Part shown: positions 34,474-42,829 of the stretch, one piece after another
Layout of the letters: every line of letters begins with the position of its first letter
Numbering within the stretch: the first letter of the stretch is position 1
Source: Hymenobacter duratus
GTDB lineage: Bacteria > Bacteroidota > Bacteroidia > Cytophagales > Hymenobacteraceae
Reading direction: 5' to 3'
Assembly (NCBI RefSeq): GCF_014698995.1
Contig: NZ_JACWZZ010000001.1
Span: 950,501-1,014,500 of the forward strand
Length of the DNA: 64,000 nucleotides
Notes under the pieces: model-generated
What the model was told of the DNA's origin: nothing
Database searches by the model: none
The model's input: only the letters and a program-made list of their open reading frames with translations
Made by a program: the position numbers and the translations under genes

Positions 34474-35274
34474 CTATTGCGCGGCCACCTCGGCCGAGAT
34501 ATTGCGCATAGCCCCTACCATGCGCACTGGCAGCCCGGTGGCATCATGAATAACGCAGGCGCGGTCCTGAATGGTAAGGTACACACCGTCGGCGCGGCGC
34601 AGGCGGAACTCTGATTCGAGCAGCTTAGCACTGGTCGTCAGGTCGTCCTGCACGCCATTGGTCACCCGCTCCAGGTCGTCGGGGTGAATTAGGCTGAGCC
34701 AGAAGGAAACCGTTTCGGTGTCCGGGCGCGGCGGGTAGCCCACCATCTGCCAGAACTCTTCGCTATACCACATGCGGCCCGAAGTCATATCCCAGTCCCA
34801 CATCAGGTCGTTGGTGGCCCGGGCCATCAATTCAAACAGCTCCCGGCCGCGGCGCTCCTGAATTTCGGTGCGCTTCTGCTCATCAATGTCGGTGGAGGTG
34901 CCCAGCCAGCCCAGCAGGTGGCCGCTGGTGGCATACAGCGGCACTACCCGGTCGAGGTACCAGCGGTAGCGGCCGTCCTGGCCCCGCCAGCGCAGGTGCA
35001 GCTCCATGGTTTTGCCGTTGGGCAAATGACGCAGCTGCGCTTCGGCGGCTTCGGCCCGGTCTTCGGGGTGCAGATATTCCACGAAGCCGCCATCCGCCAA
35101 GGCATTGGCCGGTGCTCCGGTGTAGCTGTGCCAGCGCTTGTTGCAGTGAATGACGGTGCCGTCGGGGGTAGAAAGCCAGGCCAGATGCGGCAGCGCATCG
35201 AGCATCGGTACCGGCTGCAACTCCCGCATCAGGGTTTGCGCGGCAGCAGTTTCAGTGATATCAGACCAGAGCAT
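34474..35274 (-). CDS. Tandem PAS/PAC protein without output domain
   Basis: 266 residues from ATG 35274. PAS domain 1 spans about 20-145 (ALPHLAWLSTPDGTVIHCN, WHSYTG, YLHPEDRAEA, RWRGQDGRYRW, GTSTDIDEQKR) and PAS domain 2 about 150-265 (DLMWDWDMTSGRMWYS, IHPDDLERV, FRLRRADGVYLTI, VRMVGAMRNIS). The protein stops right after the second PAC motif, with no kinase, cyclase or HTH domain. It could be a stand-alone sensor acting in trans or the N-terminal remnant of a PAS histidine kinase; the sequence just downstream does not continue into one. Confidence 0.85.
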   Translation of the reverse strand: MLWSDITETAAAQTLMRELQPVPMLDALPHLAWLSTPDGTVIHCNKRWHSYTGAPANALADGGFVEYLHPEDRAEAAEAQLRHLPNGKTMELHLRWRGQDGRYRWYLDRVVPLYATSGHLLGWLGTSTDIDEQKRTEIQERRGRELFELMARATNDLMWDWDMTSGRMWYSEEFWQMVGYPPRPDTETVSFWLSLIHPDDLERVTNGVQDDLTTSAKLLESEFRLRRADGVYLTIQDRACVIHDATGLPVRMVGAMRNISAEVAAQ

Positions 35275-35434
35275 AGAGGTGTGTAAAGGGCAGGCAGAGC
35301 AGGCACGAAAGATACGGCAACTGCAAGGAATATAGGGGCGGAGATATACCTGTGGGTAATCCACAAGTGCTGCCTGCTACGAACCAGCTATGTAAGTAGC
35401 TAGGAGGCCGGTTTCAGCAGGCAGCAGAGTGAGG

Positions 35435-36118
35435 CTACAGCGGGTTCTTAAGCAGCTGCGGAAAGGCTTTACGGAATTTCAGCACCTTCGGAGTCGAGAC
35501 GGACTGCACATACGGGTTGTCGGCGTGCAGGCGGAAATAGCCCTGGTGGTAGTCTTCGGCGGGCCAGAACTTGGTGAAGCGTGCTACCTGCGTTACAATG
35601 GGGTTCGGGTAGTGCTTGTCGGCATTGACGCGCCGGATCGTGGCTTCGATGAGCTGCTTTTCCTGCGGCGTACGATAGAAGGCAATGGAGCGGTACTGCG
35701 CCCCGGCATCAGGCCCCTGGCGGTTGAGGGTGGTAGGGTCGTGGCCGGCCAGAAAAAATACGTCCAGAAGCTGCTGGTAGCTGATTTGTTTGGGGTCGTA
35801 GTATACCTGGAAGCTCTCGGCGTGGTCGGTGCGGCCGCTGCCTACCTGCTCGTAGGTGGGGTTGGCCTCCTTGCCGCCCGCGTAGCCCGATACCACATAT
35901 TTCACGCCCTTCAGTTCCTCAAAGACTTCCTCCGTGCACCAGAAGCAGCCGCCTGCCAGTGTTGCTACGGCCAGTCCTTTGGCCTGCGCGTCGGTGGGCA
36001 GGCCGCCAGCCGTAGAGCGGCTGAGCGTCTGGGCATCGGCGGGGCGCTGCTGCGAGCAGGCTGCAGTCAGCAGAAGCAGCCCCAGGAAGTAGGATTTAAG
36101 TTTCAGCAATGGAGTCAT
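35435..36118 (-). CDS. msrA: Lipoprotein peptide-methionine (S)-sulfoxide reductase A
   Basis: Repairs S-methionine sulfoxide in envelope proteins. 227 residues. Lipoprotein signal with LTAAC places the acylated Cys at residue 21, so it is envelope-anchored. The catalytic motif is GGCFWCTEEVFEELKGV with nucleophile C58; YAGG, SYQQLLDVFFLAGHDPTTLNRQG, QYRS and FWPAEDYHQGYF are conserved MsrA blocks. No MsrB gene is adjacent. Upstream is a 279-base divergent region shared with a small unknown gene. Confidence 0.95.
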   Translation of the reverse strand: MTPLLKLKSYFLGLLLLTAACSQQRPADAQTLSRSTAGGLPTDAQAKGLAVATLAGGCFWCTEEVFEELKGVKYVVSGYAGGKEANPTYEQVGSGRTDHAESFQVYYDPKQISYQQLLDVFFLAGHDPTTLNRQGPDAGAQYRSIAFYRTPQEKQLIEATIRRVNADKHYPNPIVTQVARFTKFWPAEDYHQGYFRLHADNPYVQSVSTPKVLKFRKAFPQLLKNPL

Positions 36119-36397
36119 TAGAAATAGAGAAGAGAGTGAGAATGAACCAACTTACGAAGTGCCGCCGCCGCCGGACGTAGTAGGCTAAATACGAAACAAG
36201 CACTGGAGACCGAACTGTTCCGAACTGGCAAAACCAGCCGGCCAGCTCTGGCAAGGCCGGTTTCCGAGCGGGAGCTGCCACGCTGACGGATACCAATAAG
36301 AGTCTGCCTGGCAGAAGGTTTTCAGTGGAGGCCCATCAGTTGATAACCCTGTTTCGCGGTCTGTCGTAACATAGTTTTTTTCAAATTAATATTGATT

Positions 36398-36661
36398 ATG
36401 TCAAATTTTGATTCATCGGGCAGTGCTGAGCTGCCGGCTGCCGACAGTCCGCGGGCGCGGGAGCGAACGGCGGCGCACCTGCGTAGTTTCCATAAGGAGC
36501 ATGTGCAGCACCTGGGCCAGAGTGAGATGTTGAAAGCCTATTGCCAGGCCATCAGCAACTGGATACTTAACCCGAACACCAATGCCTACCAGATAGAAAT
36601 GCTCTGTGACGAGATTTACCATATAGCCCGTAGCGAAGACCTGGGCGAATGGGAACTGTAA
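36398..36661 (+). CDS. Small hypothetical helical protein
   Basis: 87 residues from ATG 36398, preceded by an AT-rich leader (a T run at 36371-36380). The first 25 residues are Ser/Asp/Pro-rich; the rest is helical and polar (AAHLRSFHKEHVQHLGQSEMLKAYCQAISNWIL and EMLCDEIYHIARSEDLGEWEL in shorter pieces). No signal peptide, membrane segment or recognised family. Base composition and a clean start favour a real gene, but there is no homology argument. Confidence 0.5.
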   Translation: MSNFDSSGSAELPAADSPRARERTAAHLRSFHKEHVQHLGQSEMLKAYCQAISNWILNPNTNAYQIEMLCDEIYHIARSEDLGEWEL

Positions 36662-37051
36662 GCCGGCGCGCACCAGACGAAACCAAGCCGGAATTGCTGC
36701 GGCAAACATTGGCGCTGCGGCAATTAGGTCGGCTGATAGCCGAAATAGTAGAGGAGACAGAGCCCGGTATCCCATGAAAATGGGACAGAGCTGAAAACGC
36801 GCAGGAGGGCAGAACTACTTGCGGCAGTAGTACCAGCCACGGGCCAGACGGCCGGCTACCTGGTGTATTTGCATACCTGAGGAATAGCGTGAAACTCTCT
36901 CTGAAACAACGCATTTGCCGGTAGAAAGGCAAGCTCATCACAGAAACATCATGCAGCTTCCGGGCGGCAGTATGCGCTGTGTGCCGCCAACCGGCGCAGC
37001 GGAGCACCCAGCCGCGAGCTATGGGGCCGGCAGCACCACATCGAGCGGTAC
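36662..37051. other. Intergenic region with no recognised gene
   Basis: 390 bases between the small unknown gene and the broken lipoprotein gene. Minus-strand frames cross it, but their Ser/Arg/Pro-rich translations have no family features, so I call it non-coding. No strong hairpin found. Confidence 0.5.
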
Positions 37052-37759
37052 TTATCGGCGGTAGGGGAAACTGCGGTGGGCGGCTTTCACCAGGTCTTTA
37101 CTGAGGCGCTCCGGGTTGAGTGAGGCACTGCCGGCGCGCTCGTAGTCGAAGCGCCACATGAGCTGGCCGTTGCGGCAGTCGTGCAGCATCAGGTTGGTGG
37201 TAGCTGTATTGGAAGGCAGGCCGGCCGTGACGCCGTCGTTGAGCAGGATGCGGGCGGCCAGATTGACGCCGTTGGGCATGGGCTGGTAGAGCAGCGTCTG
37301 CCCCGATAACAGGGCGTCAACTCCCAGGGCCTGCTGCAACTCCTGCATCGTGTGGTTGGGCAGGTTTTCGTAGGTGATGCCCGCCGCCAGCAGGCGCTTG
37401 TTGGTTTCGCGCACATCCTGAAACTGCACGGTATAGCCGTTGCCGGGCTGCTGCGCTAATAGCTGGTCCTGCAACTGCTGCTGCAGCTGGTAGCCGAGGT
37501 TGCAGCGCTCCAGTAGCTGGGCCGCCGTCCAGTTCTGTTGGTGCTTCTTGATGTCCTCTTCGCTTGGGTTTGGGCCGGCGTAGCGGATGTCGCGCAGGCG
37601 CAGGCGGTCCTACTCCACTTCAAACGGCATGATGGCTACCGTACGGTGCACGGTAAGGGCCGGCGCATCCAGTGTGTTGGTGGTGTAGGCCTGGCGGGTG
37701 CAGGAGGCCGCCACCAGCAGGCTTCCGGCTAACAGAAAGCAATAGGCAACGCGTGACAT
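37052..37759 (-). pseudogene. Bacteroidota lipoprotein gene interrupted by an in-frame TAG
   Basis: From ATG 37759 a lipoprotein signal (LLAGSLLVAASC, acylated C20) and a conserved segment (HRTVAIMPFEVE) run to TAG at 37610-37612. The same frame then continues without break for about 186 codons (DRLRLRDIRYAGPNPSEED, QFQDVRETNKRL, LGVDALLSGQTLL, GQLMWRFDYERAG) to the stop at 37052. Together the parts match a family of secreted proteins with MPFEV near the start and a C-terminal end in FPY, about 235 residues. One base change (for example CAG to TAG) explains it. It could be a true pseudogene, a sequencing error or readthrough; the downstream part looks under normal coding constraint. Confidence 0.82.
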
Positions 37760-37895
37760 ACAAAAACAGGGTAAGAGTGAAACCAGACAGGTCAGAAAAC
37801 AGATGAGTGAAAGGCCGGTGAAGTTGTCTCGCGTTTCACCGGACGGCGGAGCTACCTTCGGCCAACTTGAGCGCAAAAAGTAAACCAAGAAAGCT

Positions 37896-38366
37896 ATGTG
37901 GCCCTTTGCCAGGCGCCGTTCAACGCCCTTCCTCTCCGAAAGCCTGAAGCACCTTATCGGCCAGAGCCGGGAAGTGGCTATCGGCTCGCGCAACGATTTT
38001 GTGGGGGCCGAGCACCTGCTGATGGCTACGCTGGCCGAGCCCACGACGTCGGCGGCCCGCATACTCGACCACCTGCTGGTGAGCCCGCCGCTGTTTTTGC
38101 TATGCCTGCAGGCACACGTGGCGGCATACCAACTAGCACCGGAAGAGCCGCCGCCCAGTGGCAGCTTGCCTCTGACCAAAGAGCTAGAGCACGCTTTTAG
38201 CAACTGCGGCCGCGTAGCTCGCGAAATGGGCACCATCGAAATAGAAGCCCTGCACCTATTGCCGCCGCTGCTGGCACTGCCCAACGGGGCTGTGGCCAAA
38301 CTGGGTGCCGAGTTTGGGCTGACATTCGAGGTGCTGCTGCCACTGCTCAAACCATCGGCGGCATAG
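37896..38366 (+). CDS. Stand-alone Clp N-terminal (double Clp-R repeat) protein
   Basis: 156 residues. Two Clp-N repeats are visible: residues about 10-70 (LKHLIGQSREVAIGSRNDFVG, then GAEHLLMATLAE and AARIL) and about 90-150 (LTKELEHAFSNCGRVAREMG, then ALHLLPPLLA). Normally this module recruits substrates or adaptors at the front of ClpA/ClpC/ClpB; here no AAA+ domain follows. It may act as an adaptor or decoy for a Clp ATPase elsewhere. Divergent from the broken lipoprotein gene across 136 bases. Confidence 0.78.
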   Translation: MWPFARRRSTPFLSESLKHLIGQSREVAIGSRNDFVGAEHLLMATLAEPTTSAARILDHLLVSPPLFLLCLQAHVAAYQLAPEEPPPSGSLPLTKELEHAFSNCGRVAREMGTIEIEALHLLPPLLALPNGAVAKLGAEFGLTFEVLLPLLKPSAA

Positions 38367-38509
38367 CAAACAGAGGAAGCGCGCCACAGTATTTCTCGGT
38401 ATCTTGATGGTTCTCCTTTGCTGCGGCCGGCTTTTACATTTAAAGTGGCACTTTTTCAGCAGAGCCGGGTGTTGGCCCTACACTGTTCCATTCGCTTAAT
38501 CGTTTGCTT

Positions 38510-38959
38510 ATGAAATTCTTAACGCTTGCCTGTATGTTTGGCGGATGCAGCCTGCTGGCCGCCGCGCCGGTAGTGGCCGGAAATTCGACGGGTACATCCT
38601 CCGTAACGGTGGTAGTGTCGGCGCTGGCTTCCTCGCAGTCGGTCGTGAAGCTCTACTTCTACAACCTGCGCGACCAGTTTCTCAAGCCACAGGGTTATGC
38701 GTTCAAAAAAGTGGTACAGCCTGGCGGCCAGCGCCAGATTACGCTGCCCGTGGATCTGCCGCACGGCGAGTGGGCCGTGGCCATCACGCAGGACATGAAC
38801 AACAACGACAAGCTGGACAAGAATTTCGTGGGCATCCCGACCGAGCCGTTTGCCTTTTCCAACAACGTACGCCCCGTAATGGCCCCGCCCGATTTCAACG
38901 AGTGCAAGTTTGTGGTGGCCGGCCCCGGCAAAGTGGTCAGCATCGTTCTGACCAAGTAA
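38510..38959 (+). CDS. DUF2141 secreted protein
   Basis: 149 residues from ATG 38510. Signal peptide (LACMFGGCSLLAAAPVVAG) is followed by a beta-rich domain typical of DUF2141: VKLYFYNLRDQFL, LPHGEWAVAITQDMNNNDKLDKNFVGIPTEPFAFSNN and MAPPDFNECKF. The NNNDKLDKN stretch is Asp/Asn-rich and may bind calcium. The family is common in Bacteroidota and proteobacterial envelopes without a known role. It is followed after 126 bases by the gluzincin-barrel gene on the same strand. Confidence 0.88.
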   Translation: MKFLTLACMFGGCSLLAAAPVVAGNSTGTSSVTVVVSALASSQSVVKLYFYNLRDQFLKPQGYAFKKVVQPGGQRQITLPVDLPHGEWAVAITQDMNNNDKLDKNFVGIPTEPFAFSNNVRPVMAPPDFNECKFVVAGPGKVVSIVLTK

Positions 38960-39085
38960 GCGCCATTCTGTTTTCATCAGCCAAAGCGGATTTCTGGTTG
39001 GTAGTCTCCTGTCAGGCTGCGCCGGAAATTCGCTTTGGCTTTTCCGTGCCGGCAGGGTTTCTTGCACCTCGTCCATTCCCAGCAC

Positions 39086-41956
39086 ATGCGTAAGCTCCTT
39101 TTGCCCGCCCTGGCGGCCTTGGCTCCGGCCGTGGCCGGCCACGCCCAAAGCCTGCCCATCCTCGACCAGAACCCGCCGGCGTTGCGCTGGCAGCAGGTGA
39201 GCACGCCGCATTTTCGCGTGTTGTACCCGGCAGGGCTGGAAGAGGCGGCGCAACGTACGGCCACCCGGCTGGAGCAGGTGCATGGCCCCGGCGCGGCTAC
39301 GCTCGGCGTCAGTCCGCGCCCCATTTCGGTGGTGATGCAGACGCGCACCAGTGTCAGCAATGGCTTCGTGACGTTTCTGCCGCGCCACGCCGAGTTTTTC
39401 ATCACCCCGCAGCAGGGCATGGGTCTCGGCACCGTCGATTGGCTGGATGGGCTGGTGGTGCACGAGTACCGGCACGTGGGGCAGTTTGAGAAAGGCCGGC
39501 AGGGAATCGGCCGTTTCCTGAGCCCCTTGCTCGGGGATGGCGCGCTGGGCGTGGCGGCAGTGGGCGTACCGCAGTGGTTTTTTGAGGGCGACGCCGTAGG
39601 CACCGAAACAGCCCTCACCCGCAGCGGCCGGGGCCGGATTCCGGAGTTTGGCGTGGGCCTGCGCGCCAACCTGCTCGCCGGCCGCTTCTATGACTACCAG
39701 AAAGCCGCCAACGGCTCTTTGCGTGACCAGGTGCCCAACTGGTACGTGCTCGGCTACTACCTGACCTCCTACGCCAAAGCCCACTATGGCCCCAGCGTCT
39801 GGGACCGGGCCCTGACCCGCTACTACCGCTTTCCGTTCTACCCGTTTTCGTTTTCCGATGGCCTGAAGCGCACCACCGGCCTGCGCGTGGAAGACCTGTA
39901 CCAGCGCGCCGTGCAGGAGCTGGACTCGACCTGGCGGGCGGAGCAGCGTGCCCTTCGGCTGACCGAGGCGCAGGAGCTGGCCGGGCAGTATCAGGGCAAG
40001 GTGTTCACTGAGTACCAATACCCGCAATACGTGAACGACAGCACGGTGCTGGCCCTAAAGAGCGGCCTCGGCGACATTGCCCAGCTCGTGCTGCTGGGCC
40101 GGCGCGGCGCAGAGCGAAAAATTCACGTGCCGGGCCTGCTGAATGTGCCGGAGCTGCTGAGCGTGGGCGGCAGCAAAGCCGTGTGGCCCGAGCTGCAGCC
40201 CGACGCCCGCTGGGGCCAGCGCATCTACTCCGAGCTGCGCGTGCTAAACCTGCGAACCGGCCGCGTCGCACGTTTGGGTCGCCACCGCCGCTACACTGCG
40301 GCGGCCCTCTCGCCCGATGGCCGCCGGCTGGTGGCCGTGGAAACGGATACGGCCTACCACCATGCGCTGCACCTTCTGGATGCCGGCACCGGTGCTGTGC
40401 TCCAGACCCTGCCCAACCCGCAAAACGACCTGTACCTGCAGCCCCATTTTATGCCCGATGGCCAGCACATAGCAGCCGTAGTGCTCAAGCCAGGTGGCAA
40501 AACCATTGAGGTATTGGATCCGGCTACCGGCACGGCGCGGCCCCTGCTGCCCGTGGCTAACATCAACCTGACTAACCCACAGCCCTGGGGCGACTATGTG
40601 CTCTACAACTCGCCGCAGTCGGGCATTGATAACATCTATGCGGTACACGTCACCACGGGGCAGGTGTTGCAGGTGACGTCGCGGCCGTTGGGGGCGTACC
40701 AGGCAGCCGTGTCGCTGGACGGACAGCGCTTGTCTTTCCATGATTACCGCGCTACCGGCGCCCGCATAGTGGAAATGCCACTGAACCCGGCCGCCTGGCT
40801 GCCCGTGCCCGCCGCAGCCACCGATGCCGTGCAGCCTTATACCGCGAAGCTGGCGGCGCAGGAGCCGGGCGCGGCGGCCGTGGTACCGCTGTTGGGCGTG
40901 GCCTCGCGCCAGGATTCGGTGGCGCGGTATCCGGTGCGGCCGTATTCGGTGCTGCGCAATGCGTTCAACGTGTTCAGCTGGGGCGTGGTGCAAAGCCCCA
41001 CCGGCAACAGCGTGAGCCTGGGCGTCCGGTCGCAGGACGTGCTGAGCACCACCCAGGCCATTGCGGGCGTCAGCTACGACCAGAACGAGCAGACGGCGGC
41101 TGTATTCGGCGGCCTCAGCTACCAGGGCCGGTATCCGGTGTTCGACGCTGAAATTAGCCATGGTGGCCGCGACGTGACCATCCGCCGCAACGGCGCTCTG
41201 CTCCGTGACCAGTGGCAGGAAACCCGCCTCACCACCGGCCTGCGCCTGCCGCTCACGCTCACCCGCTCCAAAATGCTGTCGGCCCTCACGCTGAGCAGCT
41301 ACTACCTGCACGAGCGGGTCAGTGGCTACGATTTGCCGGTGCGCTTCCGCTCCGAGCCCGGCCCCGACCAGCCGGTGCACGCACTCCAGACCACGCTCAG
41401 CTACGTGGCCCAGCTAAAGCAAAGTGCCCGCGACGTGGCCCCACGCCTGGGTGGCACGCTGTTGCTCACCTCGCGGCTCACACCATTCGGGGCCGGGCTG
41501 GAGGCGCGGCAGTGGGGCGCGCAGGGCAGCGTGTTTCTGCCCGGCCTGGCCAAACACCACGCGTTGCGCCTGCGCGCCGCCTACCAGTACCAGCAGCAGC
41601 GCCAGTATCAGTTTGCCTCGGCCGTTTCGTTTCCGCGCGGTGAGGGCTACGTGAGTTTCGACCGGCTGCGCGCCGCTTCCGCCGACTACCAGTTGCCGCT
41701 GGCGTTTCCGCATTGGTCGGTGGGGCGGGTGCTGTATGTGCAGCGCCTGCGGGCCACTACCTTTCTGGATGTAGCGCAAGGCCGTAGCGCGGGTATCTCC
41801 GGGACCGGCAATTACCGCAATGCAGGCCTTGATGTGGCGGCGCTGTTCAATGTGCTGCGCCTGCGTACCCCGCTGGAAGCGGGCCTGCGACTGGTGGTGA
41901 ACACCTACACCAATGAGCTGATTCTGGAGCCGCTGGCTTTCAGCATCCGGCTGTAA
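39086..41956 (+). CDS. Secreted gluzincin-type peptidase domain with beta-propeller and outer-membrane barrel
   Basis: 956 residues from ATG 39086 (clean signal peptide LPALAALAPAVAGHAQ; an upstream frame from 39035 lacks one). Residues about 35-290 form a peptidase-MA-like domain: VVHEYRHVGQF gives HExxH (H126, E127, H130) and WFFEGDA supplies the third zinc ligand E167. Residues about 330-600 hold TolB-like propeller repeats (SPDGRRLVAVE, MPDGQHIAAVV, SLDGQRLSFHD). Residues about 640-956 are amphipathic strands of a barrel. Similar fusions occur in Bacteroidota; substrate is unknown. The REPIN-like repeat lies directly after its stop. Confidence 0.8.
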   Translation: MRKLLLPALAALAPAVAGHAQSLPILDQNPPALRWQQVSTPHFRVLYPAGLEEAAQRTATRLEQVHGPGAATLGVSPRPISVVMQTRTSVSNGFVTFLPRHAEFFITPQQGMGLGTVDWLDGLVVHEYRHVGQFEKGRQGIGRFLSPLLGDGALGVAAVGVPQWFFEGDAVGTETALTRSGRGRIPEFGVGLRANLLAGRFYDYQKAANGSLRDQVPNWYVLGYYLTSYAKAHYGPSVWDRALTRYYRFPFYPFSFSDGLKRTTGLRVEDLYQRAVQELDSTWRAEQRALRLTEAQELAGQYQGKVFTEYQYPQYVNDSTVLALKSGLGDIAQLVLLGRRGAERKIHVPGLLNVPELLSVGGSKAVWPELQPDARWGQRIYSELRVLNLRTGRVARLGRHRRYTAAALSPDGRRLVAVETDTAYHHALHLLDAGTGAVLQTLPNPQNDLYLQPHFMPDGQHIAAVVLKPGGKTIEVLDPATGTARPLLPVANINLTNPQPWGDYVLYNSPQSGIDNIYAVHVTTGQVLQVTSRPLGAYQAAVSLDGQRLSFHDYRATGARIVEMPLNPAAWLPVPAAATDAVQPYTAKLAAQEPGAAAVVPLLGVASRQDSVARYPVRPYSVLRNAFNVFSWGVVQSPTGNSVSLGVRSQDVLSTTQAIAGVSYDQNEQTAAVFGGLSYQGRYPVFDAEISHGGRDVTIRRNGALLRDQWQETRLTTGLRLPLTLTRSKMLSALTLSSYYLHERVSGYDLPVRFRSEPGPDQPVHALQTTLSYVAQLKQSARDVAPRLGGTLLLTSRLTPFGAGLEARQWGAQGSVFLPGLAKHHALRLRAAYQYQQQRQYQFASAVSFPRGEGYVSFDRLRAASADYQLPLAFPHWSVGRVLYVQRLRATTFLDVAQGRSAGISGTGNYRNAGLDVAALFNVLRLRTPLEAGLRLVVNTYTNELILEPLAFSIRL

Positions 41957-41961
41957 GCCCG

Positions 41962-42066
41962 TACCCCGAAGCGGTGCTTCGTTCATTGCGCGATACCAAG
42001 CCATACTAGGTGAAACAGCAGACCGAAAGCTAGTGGCGCGGCCAAACGAAGCGCCGCTTCGGGATA
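41962..42066. repeat. REPIN-like pair of inverted short palindromes
   Basis: Two 22-base units in inverted orientation (41962-41983 and 42045-42066, 20 of 22 matching), 61 bases apart. Each unit contains its own dyad CGAAGC-GGY-GCTTCG. This nested layout is that of REP doublets. It occupies the space between two convergent genes and could also act as a transcription barrier. Confidence 0.7.
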
Positions 42067-42073
42067 CAGCGGG

Positions 42074-42556
42074 CTACTTCCGGAACGGGTGCCGACCCAG
42101 CGCCAATCGTTCGGCCAGCTCCACGGCGCGGCGGGCGCGGGTTTCGGGCTGTTTGGCGCTGGCTACGTGCTGCGCTATAGCCCGCCGCATGGCGCCCGTG
42201 TGCGCCGCAAAACCAGTTTCGGCTTCGGGCCACGCTTCCAGAGCTTCGGCCAGCTCGTCGGGCAGGTCTACGTGGTTGGGGTCCGGGTCGGGAGTGAGGC
42301 TGACGGTAAGGTGCTGGCCCAACTGAATGCCGATGGCGCGGCACAGGTCTTTGTTGAGCATGAGGTAGCGCCCGCCACCGGACAGCGGCAGCAGCCCCAG
42401 CCGCACGGCGTGGCCGTTCACGGTGCCCGCCACGCGCCGGGCACTTTTGCCGCCCAGCGCCTCTACCACCAGCGGCGGCACTACCACTATCTGGGTGGGC
42501 ATGAAGCTGGGGCCGCCGGCCTGTAACTGCGCCTGAAAGGTGTGCGAGGTTTCCAT
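42074..42556 (-). CDS. DUF1905 / YdeI-type protein
   Basis: 160 residues. Residues about 1-95 match DUF1905 (FQAQLQAGG, VVVPPLVVEALG, RRVAGTVNGHAVRLGLLPL, GRYLMLNKDLCRAIG, VSLTPDPDPN). The C-terminal part (LPDELAEALEAWPEAETGF, AKQPETRARRAVELAERLALG) is the YdeI/OmpD-associated domain with a helical end. Members are small cytosolic proteins linked to bacteriocin or peptide resistance in annotation, but mechanism is unknown. ATG at 42556. It is convergent with the gluzincin-barrel gene. Confidence 0.85.
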   Translation of the reverse strand: METSHTFQAQLQAGGPSFMPTQIVVVPPLVVEALGGKSARRVAGTVNGHAVRLGLLPLSGGGRYLMLNKDLCRAIGIQLGQHLTVSLTPDPDPNHVDLPDELAEALEAWPEAETGFAAHTGAMRRAIAQHVASAKQPETRARRAVELAERLALGRHPFRK

Positions 42557-42829
42557 GCAGTGAAAGTAAAGTGCCCGGCTGTAATCTCAGATCAAGCCAG
42601 CCCAGCCCAGCAACAGGTGGTGTCTGGTAAGCAGGCTAGGCTACGGCTCTTTTGTAGCAAGTGTAACAGGGGTAGGTGTTTTATTCAGCTAATGTTCTGC
42701 TTTATGCTGGTCTGTATGCAGCGCTTTTATGTCCTCGGCATGCCTCCTAAACTTTGATTCCGGCGGATTTGGCCCCAACTTGCCTAATCCGTGGCCGCCC
42801 CAGCGGCAATTCCCTCCGGAATCCGACTT

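Noticed and set aside
36567..37007. A 146-codon minus-strand frame in the gap after the small unknown gene
   Set aside because: Ser/Arg/Pro/Gly-rich translation without family features; it overlaps the end of a better-supported gene and has no counterpart signal.
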